Origin: an uncultured Victivallales bacterium
GTDB lineage: Bacteria > Verrucomicrobiota > Lentisphaeria > Victivallales > UBA1829
Length of the DNA: 19,446 bases
Assembly: GCA_934661375.1 (NCBI GenBank)
Contig: CAKUJH010000047.1
Location: forward strand, 1 to 19,446
Reading direction: 5' to 3'
This document shows positions 7,118 through 14,257 of this stretch, piece by piece (within the stretch, counting starts at the first letter, position 1; every line of letters begins with the position of its first letter). Made by a program: the position numbers and the translations under genes. Under the pieces are notes generated by a model that searched no databases, was not told the DNA's origin, and worked only from the letters and a program-made list of their open reading frames with translations.

Positions 7118-8194
7118 TCAAGGTTCATGGAACGGAAAAAAGTCCGGCGCCAGTACATTCAGGATGCCGGACGCCAGAATCCGGTGTCCGCAATCATTGG
7201 GGTGATTGACGCCGTTGCCGGTCAGATCAAAGAAGTTCTTCCGTTCCAGAAACTTGCACCAGACAGCCGTCAGATCCGCAAGAGCTGTATCAGCCGGACA
7301 CTCCGCCGCAAAACCGCGCAGACTCCTGGCGAACGCCGCCGTCAGTTCCAGTTTCGTGGAGTTGCGCATGGGATTGCCGGTCATGGGTGTCGCCAGCAGA
7401 TATTCGGTTTCCGGCGAGACTTCCCGGTTGAGACGGATGATTTCCGCGATATTGTCCAGATATTTTGCAGTGCCGCCGTCGCACAGCAGATCGTTCATGC
7501 CAAACGCAATAACCAGCAGATCCGGATGATCCCCGCGGAAAATTTCCGGCCGGGACAGAGGATAACTGCTGTCGGCTCCGTTCAGCCCCCGGTTGAGCAG
7601 TTCAATTTTCACATCCGCAGCTTCGCGTAATCCTTCCGCGCTCAATTCGGCGAACGCCGGCTGAAACGGCGGTTTATGCAAATATCCGGACGCATTGTAA
7701 CCCTCGGAAATACTGTCGCCAAGCCAGGAGATCCGGCAAGCTGCGCCGGGGCGTTTCAGCCGTTCGCGGAACCGGGGCAGACGTCCGGTCTGCTCCGGAA
7801 GTTTCACTGCATAATCAATACTCTCCGCCTGATAATCGATCTCGATCTGATTCCGCGCAAACAAATCACCTGCGTCAAAACGCAGATTGCGTCCGTCCAG
7901 TCCGCCGCCCACCGCGTTCGCTGCCGGGTCCGGATAATATCGGCTTTCGGCGTCCGGCGGATGCAGTGCCGCATCGCTCCAGAACGGGATGGCGGATTCC
8001 GCAGTCCGGACAATCCGGCAGCTACCCGGTTCATGACGCCAGTCTTTGCCCTCAACATATTCGATATTCAGCGCCGGACAGCAGACCCGGCGGATTTTAC
8101 GCGCGGGGAACATCAGCTGCACGTAATCTTTATCCGCAAACATGCCGCTTTCCCCGAAAACCTCATTGGTCTGACGATTCCACAATTTCCGCAT
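7118..8194 (-). CDS. SGNH/GDSL-family hydrolase (probable carbohydrate esterase)
   Basis: This 358-residue protein has an N-terminal region (about 1-150) predicted to be mostly beta, followed by an SGNH hydrolase domain. The family blocks are visible: WLGDSISEG with nucleophile S161, NRGLNGADS with G204, FGMNDL with N234, and D334-C-G-H337 as the DxxH catalytic pair. Members with this layout often remove acetyl groups from sugars, which is a reasonable guess here but unproven. There is no signal peptide, so it should act in the cytoplasm. The start ATG follows the rhaA stop by one base, and its GGAGG-type ribosome site lies inside the end of rhaA. The two genes are therefore almost certainly translated together, tying this enzyme to rhamnose-containing substrates. 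Confidence 0.85.
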   Translation of the reverse strand: MRKLWNRQTNEVFGESGMFADKDYVQLMFPARKIRRVCCPALNIEYVEGKDWRHEPGSCRIVRTAESAIPFWSDAALHPPDAESRYYPDPAANAVGGGLDGRNLRFDAGDLFARNQIEIDYQAESIDYAVKLPEQTGRLPRFRERLKRPGAACRISWLGDSISEGYNASGYLHKPPFQPAFAELSAEGLREAADVKIELLNRGLNGADSSYPLSRPEIFRGDHPDLLVIAFGMNDLLCDGGTAKYLDNIAEIIRLNREVSPETEYLLATPMTGNPMRNSTKLELTAAFARSLRGFAAECPADTALADLTAVWCKFLERKNFFDLTGNGVNHPNDCGHRILASGILNVLAPDFFPFHEP

Positions 8195-8195
8195 G

Positions 8196-9464
8196 TCAAC
8201 CCCTCCGGCTCAAAACCTGTTTTTCATAATTCCGGAGTTCTTCCGCAAGCCGGTCGTCCGCGGGAACGCCGTGCGTTGCGCAGAAATGATTCCAGATTGC
8301 GCCCCAGGGCAGAGTTTTGACAGCCTCCTGTTCCAGAAGCCGCGCCGTGAAATCTCCGCATTCTTCCGCATCGCAGATGACCGCCGCCGGTTCCAGAAGC
8401 GCAATCAGCAGCGCCTTCATCCAGTTGCGGGCGCCAATCACCCATGCCGCCAGACGGTTCACACTTGCGTCGAAATAGTCCAGCATGAAAAACAGATTTC
8501 CGGATTTGCCGCAACCGCTGCGGACAGCTTCGCGGGCCAGATCTTTCAGCGCATCGTCCAGAATCACAATGTGGTCGCTGTCCCACCGGACACCGCGGCT
8601 GATGTGCAGCAGAATGCGTCCCTGCTGACAGAGAATCGCCGAAAGTTTGTCTGCGATGGATTCCGTCGGGTGAAAATGTCCGGTATCCAGACAGATCAGT
8701 TTGCGGTGCGCGGCGGCGTAAGGAAGATAGAAATCATGCGAACCGACGGTATAGCTTTCCACACCGATTCCGAACAGTTTGGATTCAACGGCGTCCAGCA
8801 GTTCCGTTTCCGGATATTTCTCGGCAAAAATCCGATCCAGTGATTCCTTCAGACGCCGCCGCGGCGCCAGCCGGTCTGCCGGCACATCCTTGTAACCGTC
8901 GGGCGTCCAGATATTGCAGACACACGGACTTTTGAGTCTGCGGCCGAATTCCGCGCCGATCCGCCGGATTGCCTGCGTGTGACGAATCCAGAATTCCCGG
9001 ATTTCCGGGTCCGGACTTGACAGGGACAGACCGTTTTTCAGTTTCGGATGCGAATAATAAACCGGCGCGATGTCCAGCCCCAGATGATTTGTATCCGCCC
9101 AATCCAGCCATTCAGTGAAGTTTTCAATGCTGAAAGTGTCGCGATCCTGCCCGGGCTTTACGCTGTCCACTTCATGCCCTTGCAGACCGATCCGGAAATT
9201 TGAGCCGGGCAGCAGCCGCAATGCCTGTTCCAGATCGGAACGCAATTCCTGCGCATTGCGGGCGCAGCCGGGATAATTCCCCGTTACCTGACAGCCGCCG
9301 GTCAGAGCATGTCCGACGTTTTCAAAACCCTTGACGTCATCTCCCTGCCACGCATGAAGGCTCAGCGGAATTTCTTCCAGCTGCGCCATTGCTTTTTCCG
9401 GGTCGATTCCTTTTTCCAGATACTGCCCGCGGGCCGATTCGTACGCCTGTTCATCCCTGTTCAT
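8196..9464 (-). CDS. rhaA: L-rhamnose isomerase
   Basis: This 422-residue protein aligns end to end with E. coli RhaA (419 residues). Shared blocks include LHAWQGDDVKGFEN (36-49), TGNYPGCARNAQELR (61-75), DAVESKLFGIG (224-234), CLDTGHFHPTE (258-268), LLHISRGVRWDSDH (285-298) and LDYFDASVNRLAAWVIG (328-344), ending in the same LSRRG. Metal and catalytic positions E227, D260, H287, D295, D297 and D329 are present. It converts L-rhamnose to L-rhamnulose in the cytoplasm with Mn2+. The start at 9464 is chosen for the E. coli-like N-terminus and an AAGGAG upstream; the in-frame extension to 9758 crosses the promoter and overlaps the regulator gene, so it is rejected. The gene lies downstream of a GntR-type regulator and is coupled to an SGNH hydrolase. 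Rhamnulokinase (rhaB) and aldolase (rhaD) are not nearby. Confidence 0.97.
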   Translation of the reverse strand: MNRDEQAYESARGQYLEKGIDPEKAMAQLEEIPLSLHAWQGDDVKGFENVGHALTGGCQVTGNYPGCARNAQELRSDLEQALRLLPGSNFRIGLQGHEVDSVKPGQDRDTFSIENFTEWLDWADTNHLGLDIAPVYYSHPKLKNGLSLSSPDPEIREFWIRHTQAIRRIGAEFGRRLKSPCVCNIWTPDGYKDVPADRLAPRRRLKESLDRIFAEKYPETELLDAVESKLFGIGVESYTVGSHDFYLPYAAAHRKLICLDTGHFHPTESIADKLSAILCQQGRILLHISRGVRWDSDHIVILDDALKDLAREAVRSGCGKSGNLFFMLDYFDASVNRLAAWVIGARNWMKALLIALLEPAAVICDAEECGDFTARLLEQEAVKTLPWGAIWNHFCATHGVPADDRLAEELRNYEKQVLSRRG

Positions 9465-9507
9465 CGTTCCTGCTCCTTTATTCAGATTATTTTCATGTGC
9501 ATTGAAC

Positions 9508-9535
9508 AATATAATCGGCAATCTGTAAAATACAA
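9508..9535 (-). promoter_or_regulatory. rhaA promoter candidate
   Basis: On the minus strand TTGTAT (9535-9530) and TATATT (9513-9508) are spaced by 16 bp, 44 nt upstream of the rhaA start. Just downstream of the -10 is GTTCAATGCACAT (9507-9495), which contains the ATGTGC core also seen at the divergent glycosidase promoter. Confidence 0.55.
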
Positions 9536-9574
9536 TATCCGAAAGAAAAAAAAGTGATTGTTTCCAAATATTCC

Positions 9575-9634
9575 GCCGCATGGGCTTCCGTGTTTTCCAA
9601 AAGCCGGCACACAGACGGCACGGGAAGATGCGGC
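9575..9634 (-). repeat. Imperfect long inverted repeat between the regulator and rhaA
   Basis: The arms GCCGCAT (9575-9581) with CCGTG (9588-9592) can pair with CACGG (9619-9623) and ATGCGGC (9628-9634) through internal loops. It begins just beyond the regulator stop (9652). No U-tract follows on the minus strand, so a plain intrinsic terminator is not supported. It may be a 3' hairpin of the regulator mRNA or a structured element upstream of the rhaA promoter. Confidence 0.35.
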
Positions 9635-9651
9635 AGAGAGGACGGAAAAAT

Positions 9652-10758
9652 TCAGTGTTCGAGGTTATGCAGCGGACGGCAGCTGGTCCGCTGAACCAGT
9701 CTGCTCGCAATACGGATTGAACTCCATACGGTACCCTGGAGCTGCCATTTTTTTTCATAGATCATCCGGGCGAAAAGATGTCCGACTTCCCGGAAACGAA
9801 CTTGCGTTGAGGTCAGAGATTCCGCCGCATATTGTTTGTCATCATCGAAGGAAACCAGCTGATAATCCTTCCCCGCAGTCAGACCGCGCGCCGCTGCAAG
9901 CTGAATCGCGATTCGCGCACCATGCGGATGAGTCGCGGCAATCACCGCATGTTCCGGATCGGCAGACGCTTTCTCCAGCATCAGGTTGATGTCGTCTGGT
10001 GAACAGAGAAATTCTTCCATTTCAAGCACCGGGCTGCCTGCCCGGAATCCCAGGTCAAGTCCGCGCAGACGCACTGTCTGCCAGAGGCATTCGTCTGATT
10101 CGCTGACCAGGATCAGAGGACGGGTGAATCCATTCTTTTTCAGCAGTGTCGCCATGCGGATTGCATCGCCGTAAATATCTATCGTGACGGATGATACAAA
10201 GTCAATGCGGGAAATATCATTTCCGCGGTTCAGCATCAGAACCGGAGTTGAAACATTAACCAGAAGGTCGTTGTTGTCATTCAGGAAATTGATATCGATG
10301 CTGTCCGGAAGTATGACCAGCGCCGCCGCGCCGTCGCGCATCGACTGGTCTATGATCTGTGCGAAATGGGCGCGTTCCTGAATCAGCGGCAGATAAATAA
10401 CCTGATAATTGTGGGCATTGAGGTCAACTTCCAGAGCGGTCAGCGTAGACTGATTCCACTGGACGTATTTCGGCATGGTGGATTCAAGGACGTAAACCAC
10501 CCGGCTGCTGTCATTGAGCAGTTTCTGATACAAATCCGCACCGGGTTTGGCAACAACAACGGTCCCCGCACGTTTTTTGCTTTCAACCAGATGGTATTCC
10601 TTTAAGATACGCAGGGCACGGAAAACATTCATCCGCGTCGTGCCGAACTCTTTCGCCAGTTCTTTTTCCGTCGGCAGCCGTTCTCCCACGGCAAGTTCAC
10701 CGGAAACCATCATTTCCAGCAGATGCCGGAAAACAAGTCGAATATTGTTATTGCTCAT
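9652..10758 (-). CDS. GntR-family regulator with LacI-type sugar-sensing domain
   Basis: This 368-residue protein joins a GntR winged helix-turn-helix (about residues 5-72, with GERLPTEKELAKEFGTTR at 25-42) to a periplasmic-binding-protein-like sensor domain (about 84-368) of the LacI/AraR kind. The sensor ends with the typical VSFDDDKQYAAESLTSTQV pattern. This architecture is the AraR type: it binds DNA as a dimer and usually releases it on binding a sugar. Its place between rhaA and a divergent glycosidase suggests that rhamnose, rhamnulose or a rhamnose-containing oligosaccharide is the effector (inference). AGAGGG precedes the ATG. An inverted repeat directly after its own -10 box suggests autorepression. 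A gap of 187 nt separates it from rhaA, which has its own promoter candidate. Confidence 0.9.
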   Translation of the reverse strand: MSNNNIRLVFRHLLEMMVSGELAVGERLPTEKELAKEFGTTRMNVFRALRILKEYHLVESKKRAGTVVVAKPGADLYQKLLNDSSRVVYVLESTMPKYVQWNQSTLTALEVDLNAHNYQVIYLPLIQERAHFAQIIDQSMRDGAAALVILPDSIDINFLNDNNDLLVNVSTPVLMLNRGNDISRIDFVSSVTIDIYGDAIRMATLLKKNGFTRPLILVSESDECLWQTVRLRGLDLGFRAGSPVLEMEEFLCSPDDINLMLEKASADPEHAVIAATHPHGARIAIQLAAARGLTAGKDYQLVSFDDDKQYAAESLTSTQVRFREVGHLFARMIYEKKWQLQGTVWSSIRIASRLVQRTSCRPLHNLEH

Positions 10759-10770
10759 AACCCTCTCATC

Positions 10771-10787
10771 TATGAATAATGTTCATA
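10771..10787. promoter_or_regulatory. Operator candidate at the regulator promoter
   Basis: Perfect 6-bp arms TATGAA (10771-10776) and TTCATA (10782-10787) with a 5-nt spacer, touching the -10 box of the regulator promoter and ending 12 nt before its start codon. It includes AATAATGTTC (10775-10784), identical to the motif in the pilin promoter palindrome. A repressor bound here would block the regulator's own transcription. Confidence 0.55.
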
Positions 10788-10814
10788 ATATACCATCACA
10801 GCAGCTTTTTTCAA
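10787..10814 (-). promoter_or_regulatory. Promoter of the GntR-type regulator
   Basis: On the minus strand TTGAAA (10814-10809) and TATATT (10792-10787) are spaced by 16 bp. The start codon is 28 nt downstream of the -10. The promoter shares the 161-nt intergenic region with the divergent glycosidase promoter. Confidence 0.6.
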
Positions 10815-10836
10815 GTCAGTTTTTCAATAACCCGTC

Positions 10837-10864
10837 TTGCAAATCTGCTTCCGCCTGCTATATT
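10837..10864 (+). promoter_or_regulatory. Promoter of the divergent glycosidase gene
   Basis: TTGCAA (10837-10842) and TATATT (10859-10864) are spaced by 16 bp on the plus strand. The start codon at 10920 lies 55 nt downstream of the -10 box. Confidence 0.6.
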
Positions 10865-10874
10865 AATAATGTGC
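10865..10874. promoter_or_regulatory. Operator-like motif after the glycosidase -10 box
   Basis: AATAATGTGC directly abuts the -10 box. It differs by one base from the AATAATGTTC found at the regulator and pilin promoters. The location suits repression by the neighbouring GntR-type protein (inference). Confidence 0.45.
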
Positions 10875-10919
10875 AACATATATGAAAATTATTTAAAAAA
10901 AGGACAACAGGAACAAAAC

Positions 10920-13187
10920 ATGAAGAAAAACCGAGAAATGCAGCCGGATTGCAACCTTATCTTCTGGATGTGGAACGAACAGCCCGATCCGGCTATGATC
11001 CGCCGGCAAATGAAAAATTTGAAAAACGCCGGAATCGGCGGTTTTTTCATTCATGCCATGCCGGAAGAATTCCGCGCGGAGTCGTTTCCCGACGGACTTC
11101 CCGGTTACCTCTCGGATGAATGGTTCAAGCAGATTGCCCGGACAGTCCGCATTGCCGCCCGGCTTAAGATGAAACTCTGGCTTTATGATGAAGGCGGCTG
11201 GCCCAGCGGAACCGTCAACGGACAACTCGTCGCACAACATCCGGAACTTGCCGCAATACAGATCAAACGAAGCGAAGACGGCTGTTCCCTGGAAAAGACA
11301 TATCATCCGAACCGTCCCGACCTGCTTCGTCCGGAAACGACCCGGCTCTTCATCGAAATGACTCATGAACGGTATTTTCAGACTGTCGGAAAGGAGTTCG
11401 GCCGCACCATCCCCGGTATTTTTACCGATGAACCATGGTTCGGGTATTTTGATCCGGAAACAGAAGGCATACCATGGTCCGAAGCATTGCCGGTTGAATT
11501 TGAACATCTTTTTCACTATCCCTGCGAAGATGCCGTCCAGCAGATTTTTTTCGGCGATTCCGAAGCGGCGCATTCCGCTTCGCGCGATTACAGAATCGCC
11601 CTCACCCGGCTGGCGGTGCGCAACTACTTTGAACCGCTCCACCGTTGGTGCAGACGGCGCGGACTGCTTTTCACCGGACATCTTTCCGGCGATGATATGC
11701 CGGACGTCATGTTTCCTCTTCACGGCGATGTTTTTGAGATTTTCCGCTGTTTCGACATTCCCGGTCTTGATGCCATCTGGCGTCAGATTCATCCGGATTC
11801 CCCGGAAACAGACTTTCCTAAATATGTGGTTTCCGCAGCAAGACGCGCCGGAAAGCATCGTGTCCTGAGTGAATCGTATGCGGTTTACGGTTACGACTGT
11901 TCTTTCGATGAAATGCGCAAGACCGCTGACCGGCAGTACATCTGCGGCGTTACGGATATTGTGCCTATGGCGGCAAGTTATTCAACCCGCGATTCCCGGC
12001 AGATCGGCACCTGCTGCAACCTTTTCCCGCCGGACCCGCGCTGGCAGTTCTACAGCGGTTTTGCCGGCTACACGGAAAGGATGCGGCAGTTCCTCGCCGC
12101 CGGACGCAGCCAGGCAGACATCGCGGTGCTTCTGCCGTTCTCCAGCTGGGACAGGCTTGCGCCGGCTCCGGCGTCAGACATATCCGTGCTTGCACGCAGA
12201 CGCCTCGCCTATGATTACCTCGGCGAACTTGAATTGATGCGGGCCGTCCGCAGCGGCTCAGCTCTGAAATGCGGACGATGCCGGTACAAAGTGCTTGTCA
12301 TTCCGGAAAACATCCGGCTGGATGCTTCCCTCGAAGCCAGAATTCAAGAATGGCGGAAGAACGGACTGCCGGTACTCTTCTCCAATGAAGCGGAAAAAGC
12401 CGCTCAATGGGCACAGACGGATCTCCAGATCGACCCGGACAGCGGTCAACTCCGGGTTCTCAAACTCAAAACAGGCAGAAAAACCGGATACTTCCTGTTG
12501 AACGCCTCTGCGGAAAAACTCGTCTGCCGCTGTCATCCGGAAGACAACAAAAACTGGGAATGGTACGATGCCGTTACGGGAATCAGCACTCCGGCGGAAC
12601 TTGATCCGGATGGGACTCTCCTGCTGAAACTGCCGGCGCACGGCAGCCTGATTTTACGGGAATCCTGCAGATTTCGGCGCGGAAAGACTTCATGCGGAAA
12701 ACGCATCGCACTGCCGTTGTCCGGAACCTGGCAGGAAAAAACCGTCAGCCGGGCGGTCTGGACGTCGGAAGGCTTCTCCCGTGCGGAAACGAATGATTCT
12801 ACTCCGGGAAGCGTTCCTGCGGTCATCGAATTTACCAATACTTTCCTCCTGAATGAAAAATGTCATGACCGGCAGTTCTCTTTCGAATTGCCAGAATGTG
12901 TCTGCGGCATGTGGATCATACGCATTAACGGCAGGGAGGCGGGACGTGCGCCGTGGACTCCATGGAAATTTGATCTGACTGCGCATCTGCGGCGCGGAGA
13001 AAACAGGATCACGTGTCTGCTGTTTCTCACTGCCGGGCCGCTTTACCGGACTCCAGAAGTCCGGAACGAACTGAAAAAACGCGGCTGGGCGAATGAATAT
13101 TTTGACATCGTTTCCCAATATCCGCTTCGCCGGATACCGGATGCCGCCCGATTGCCGGATTCTGTCATTGTGGAGCCGCCGGCGTGA
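10920..13187 (+). CDS. Large TIM-barrel glycoside hydrolase, possibly GH106-like (alpha-L-rhamnosidase type)
   Basis: This 755-residue protein starts with a barrel-like region (IFWMWNEQPDPAMIRRQM at 14-31, then GIGGFFIHAMPEEF 38-51, KLWLYDEGGWPSG 85-97, PGIFTDEP 165-172 and VLSESYAVYGYD 315-326). D170/E171 and E318 are the most likely catalytic carboxylates. A C-terminal jelly-roll resembling a GH2 sugar-binding domain (INGREAGRAPWTPWKFDLT, 669-687) follows. The DEGGWPSG block and overall order recall GH106 alpha-L-rhamnosidases. The rhaA gene and regulator next door fit that role, but the assignment is tentative. It has no signal peptide and is shorter than known secreted GH106 enzymes, implying cytoplasmic action on imported oligosaccharides. 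The start at 10920 has AGGA 7 nt upstream. The longer frame to 10779 runs through both promoters and is rejected. Confidence 0.72.
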   Translation: MKKNREMQPDCNLIFWMWNEQPDPAMIRRQMKNLKNAGIGGFFIHAMPEEFRAESFPDGLPGYLSDEWFKQIARTVRIAARLKMKLWLYDEGGWPSGTVNGQLVAQHPELAAIQIKRSEDGCSLEKTYHPNRPDLLRPETTRLFIEMTHERYFQTVGKEFGRTIPGIFTDEPWFGYFDPETEGIPWSEALPVEFEHLFHYPCEDAVQQIFFGDSEAAHSASRDYRIALTRLAVRNYFEPLHRWCRRRGLLFTGHLSGDDMPDVMFPLHGDVFEIFRCFDIPGLDAIWRQIHPDSPETDFPKYVVSAARRAGKHRVLSESYAVYGYDCSFDEMRKTADRQYICGVTDIVPMAASYSTRDSRQIGTCCNLFPPDPRWQFYSGFAGYTERMRQFLAAGRSQADIAVLLPFSSWDRLAPAPASDISVLARRRLAYDYLGELELMRAVRSGSALKCGRCRYKVLVIPENIRLDASLEARIQEWRKNGLPVLFSNEAEKAAQWAQTDLQIDPDSGQLRVLKLKTGRKTGYFLLNASAEKLVCRCHPEDNKNWEWYDAVTGISTPAELDPDGTLLLKLPAHGSLILRESCRFRRGKTSCGKRIALPLSGTWQEKTVSRAVWTSEGFSRAETNDSTPGSVPAVIEFTNTFLLNEKCHDRQFSFELPECVCGMWIIRINGREAGRAPWTPWKFDLTAHLRRGENRITCLLFLTAGPLYRTPEVRNELKKRGWANEYFDIVSQYPLRRIPDAARLPDSVIVEPPA

Positions 13188-13237
13188 TTTTCTCCATCAG
13201 GCAGACACTGATATTACAGGATGAATCATGCAGGCTC

Positions 13238-13260
13238 AAAAACACCGGACGGACCGGTGT
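13238..13260 (-). terminator. Intrinsic terminator for the leftward cluster
   Basis: The 7-bp perfect stem ACACCGG (13242-13248) / CCGGTGT (13254-13260) has a 5-nt loop. On the minus strand it is followed by a run of T (complement of 13238-13242, partly shared with the stem). It lies 85 nt beyond the stop at 13345 and 51 nt beyond the convergent glycosidase stop at 13187. Confidence 0.6.
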
Positions 13261-13309
13261 CGGCGTGGCGGCCATCCTTGCCGATTCCGGTAAATGTTTC
13301 CGAATGGTG

Positions 13310-13340
13310 CCGTCTGACCGGAATTTCCCCGGCCAGACGG
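13310..13340. other. GC-rich hairpin between convergent genes
   Basis: CCGTCTG-a-CCGG (13310-13321) pairs with CCGG-c-CAGACGG (13329-13340), giving 11 pairs, one mismatch and a 7-nt loop. Neither strand shows a U-tract next to it, so it is better read as a 3' mRNA-stabilising hairpin or Rho-pausing structure. It starts 4 nt beyond the stop of the minus-strand gene at 13345. Confidence 0.5.
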
Positions 13341-13344
13341 AAAT

Positions 13345-14256
13345 TCACTGTTCTATTTCCAGTTCCTTCATGTAGTTCTGCGCACTTTCATTGCTCCAGT
13401 TGTGGAAATCCCAGAGAATGAACTGAGCTGTGTGTTCCATCGGATACCAGATATTCATTTCACAGGAATAATTGCCGATCAGCAGATCCTGCCGGGCGGC
13501 ATCCTTGGAATTGAACAGCACGGCGCAAGGTCCTTCACCGCGATTGTTTTTCACATCAAAGTGCCGGTCATAGAACAGTACCCACGGAGCCAGCGGATTG
13601 AGCGTGGCAAAGTTGTCCTTGCACGGCAGTGTTCCGGAAGGAATCATGCCTTCCCGCTGCCGGACTTTCAAACCCGCCTGATAGCCGCCGCCCAATGAGC
13701 TGGGATAACAGAGGAGTCCGACCCGGTAATGCCGCGCCTGACTGCTTTTGTGTTCCGGCTTGAATTCAATCATCAGTTTGTCATCGTTTTCGGCAAGGGA
13801 AACGGTCAGTTCCGCCTTGAAATCCGGTCCGGTATAAAGCAATGCAACCGAACCGAGTTCCGGAGAACTTTTTATATCGGCAATCTTGACGGACGTATTT
13901 TTTTCAGTCATGCCGCCGACATCGAAATTGAAAAAACCGTTGGCGTACCAGTTTGCCACGGATGGAGACATCATCCCCATGGAAGCGGTCAACTCATTTT
14001 TATCATTGACTTTCCCGTCCAGTTTCAGAATGAAAGCCGTTTTGGAGTTGGACAGGGAAATCAGGTTGACCCGCTGCTGCGGGTCGGTGGAATACTGTCC
14101 TGTTCCCCACAGACGTACAGGCTGTGCCATGTAGGCTTTCCGCGAAGCCTCGTCCGCGCCCTTCAATTCCAGATTGGTTACTTTGACATCCGCCCGGGCA
14201 AATGATCCACATGCCAGGATCAGGCATCCTAAATACGCTGCAATTTGTGCTTTCAT
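13345..14256 (-). CDS. Secreted protein of unknown function
   Basis: I do not recognise a family for this 303-residue protein. It has a signal peptide (hydrophobic segment about residues 5-17, likely cut after ARA at 22). The mature part alternates short polar and hydrophobic stretches, as expected for an all-beta fold (LISLSNSKTAFILKLDG, ELTVSLAENDDKLMIEFKP). It contains few charged catalytic-looking motifs; HYRVGLLCYPSSLGGGY and WVLFYDRHFDV are the most distinctive blocks. The start ATG follows the stop of the 1465-residue glycosidase by one base, and AAGGAG inside that gene serves as its ribosome site. Tight coupling suggests it works with that enzyme outside the cytoplasm, for example as a substrate-binding or accessory protein (inference). 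A catalytic role cannot be excluded. Confidence 0.8.
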   Translation of the reverse strand: MKAQIAAYLGCLILACGSFARADVKVTNLELKGADEASRKAYMAQPVRLWGTGQYSTDPQQRVNLISLSNSKTAFILKLDGKVNDKNELTASMGMMSPSVANWYANGFFNFDVGGMTEKNTSVKIADIKSSPELGSVALLYTGPDFKAELTVSLAENDDKLMIEFKPEHKSSQARHYRVGLLCYPSSLGGGYQAGLKVRQREGMIPSGTLPCKDNFATLNPLAPWVLFYDRHFDVKNNRGEGPCAVLFNSKDAARQDLLIGNYSCEMNIWYPMEHTAQFILWDFHNWSNESAQNYMKELEIEQ

Positions 14257-14257
14257 C

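Noticed and set aside
9465..9758. 98-residue N-terminal extension of rhaA
   Set aside because: It overlaps the regulator's coding end and contains the rhaA promoter; RhaA homologs start at the MNRDEQ position.
10779..10919. 47-residue N-terminal extension of the GH106-like protein
   Set aside because: It covers the divergent promoter region with both -10 boxes, and a good ribosome site precedes 10920.
10893..11858. 321-residue minus-strand open frame
   Set aside because: Antisense to the GH106-like gene; no domain seen.
13184..13375. 63-residue plus-strand open frame starting with GTG
   Set aside because: It has no ribosome site of its own, reads through two hairpins and into the convergent gene, and shows no protein-like features.
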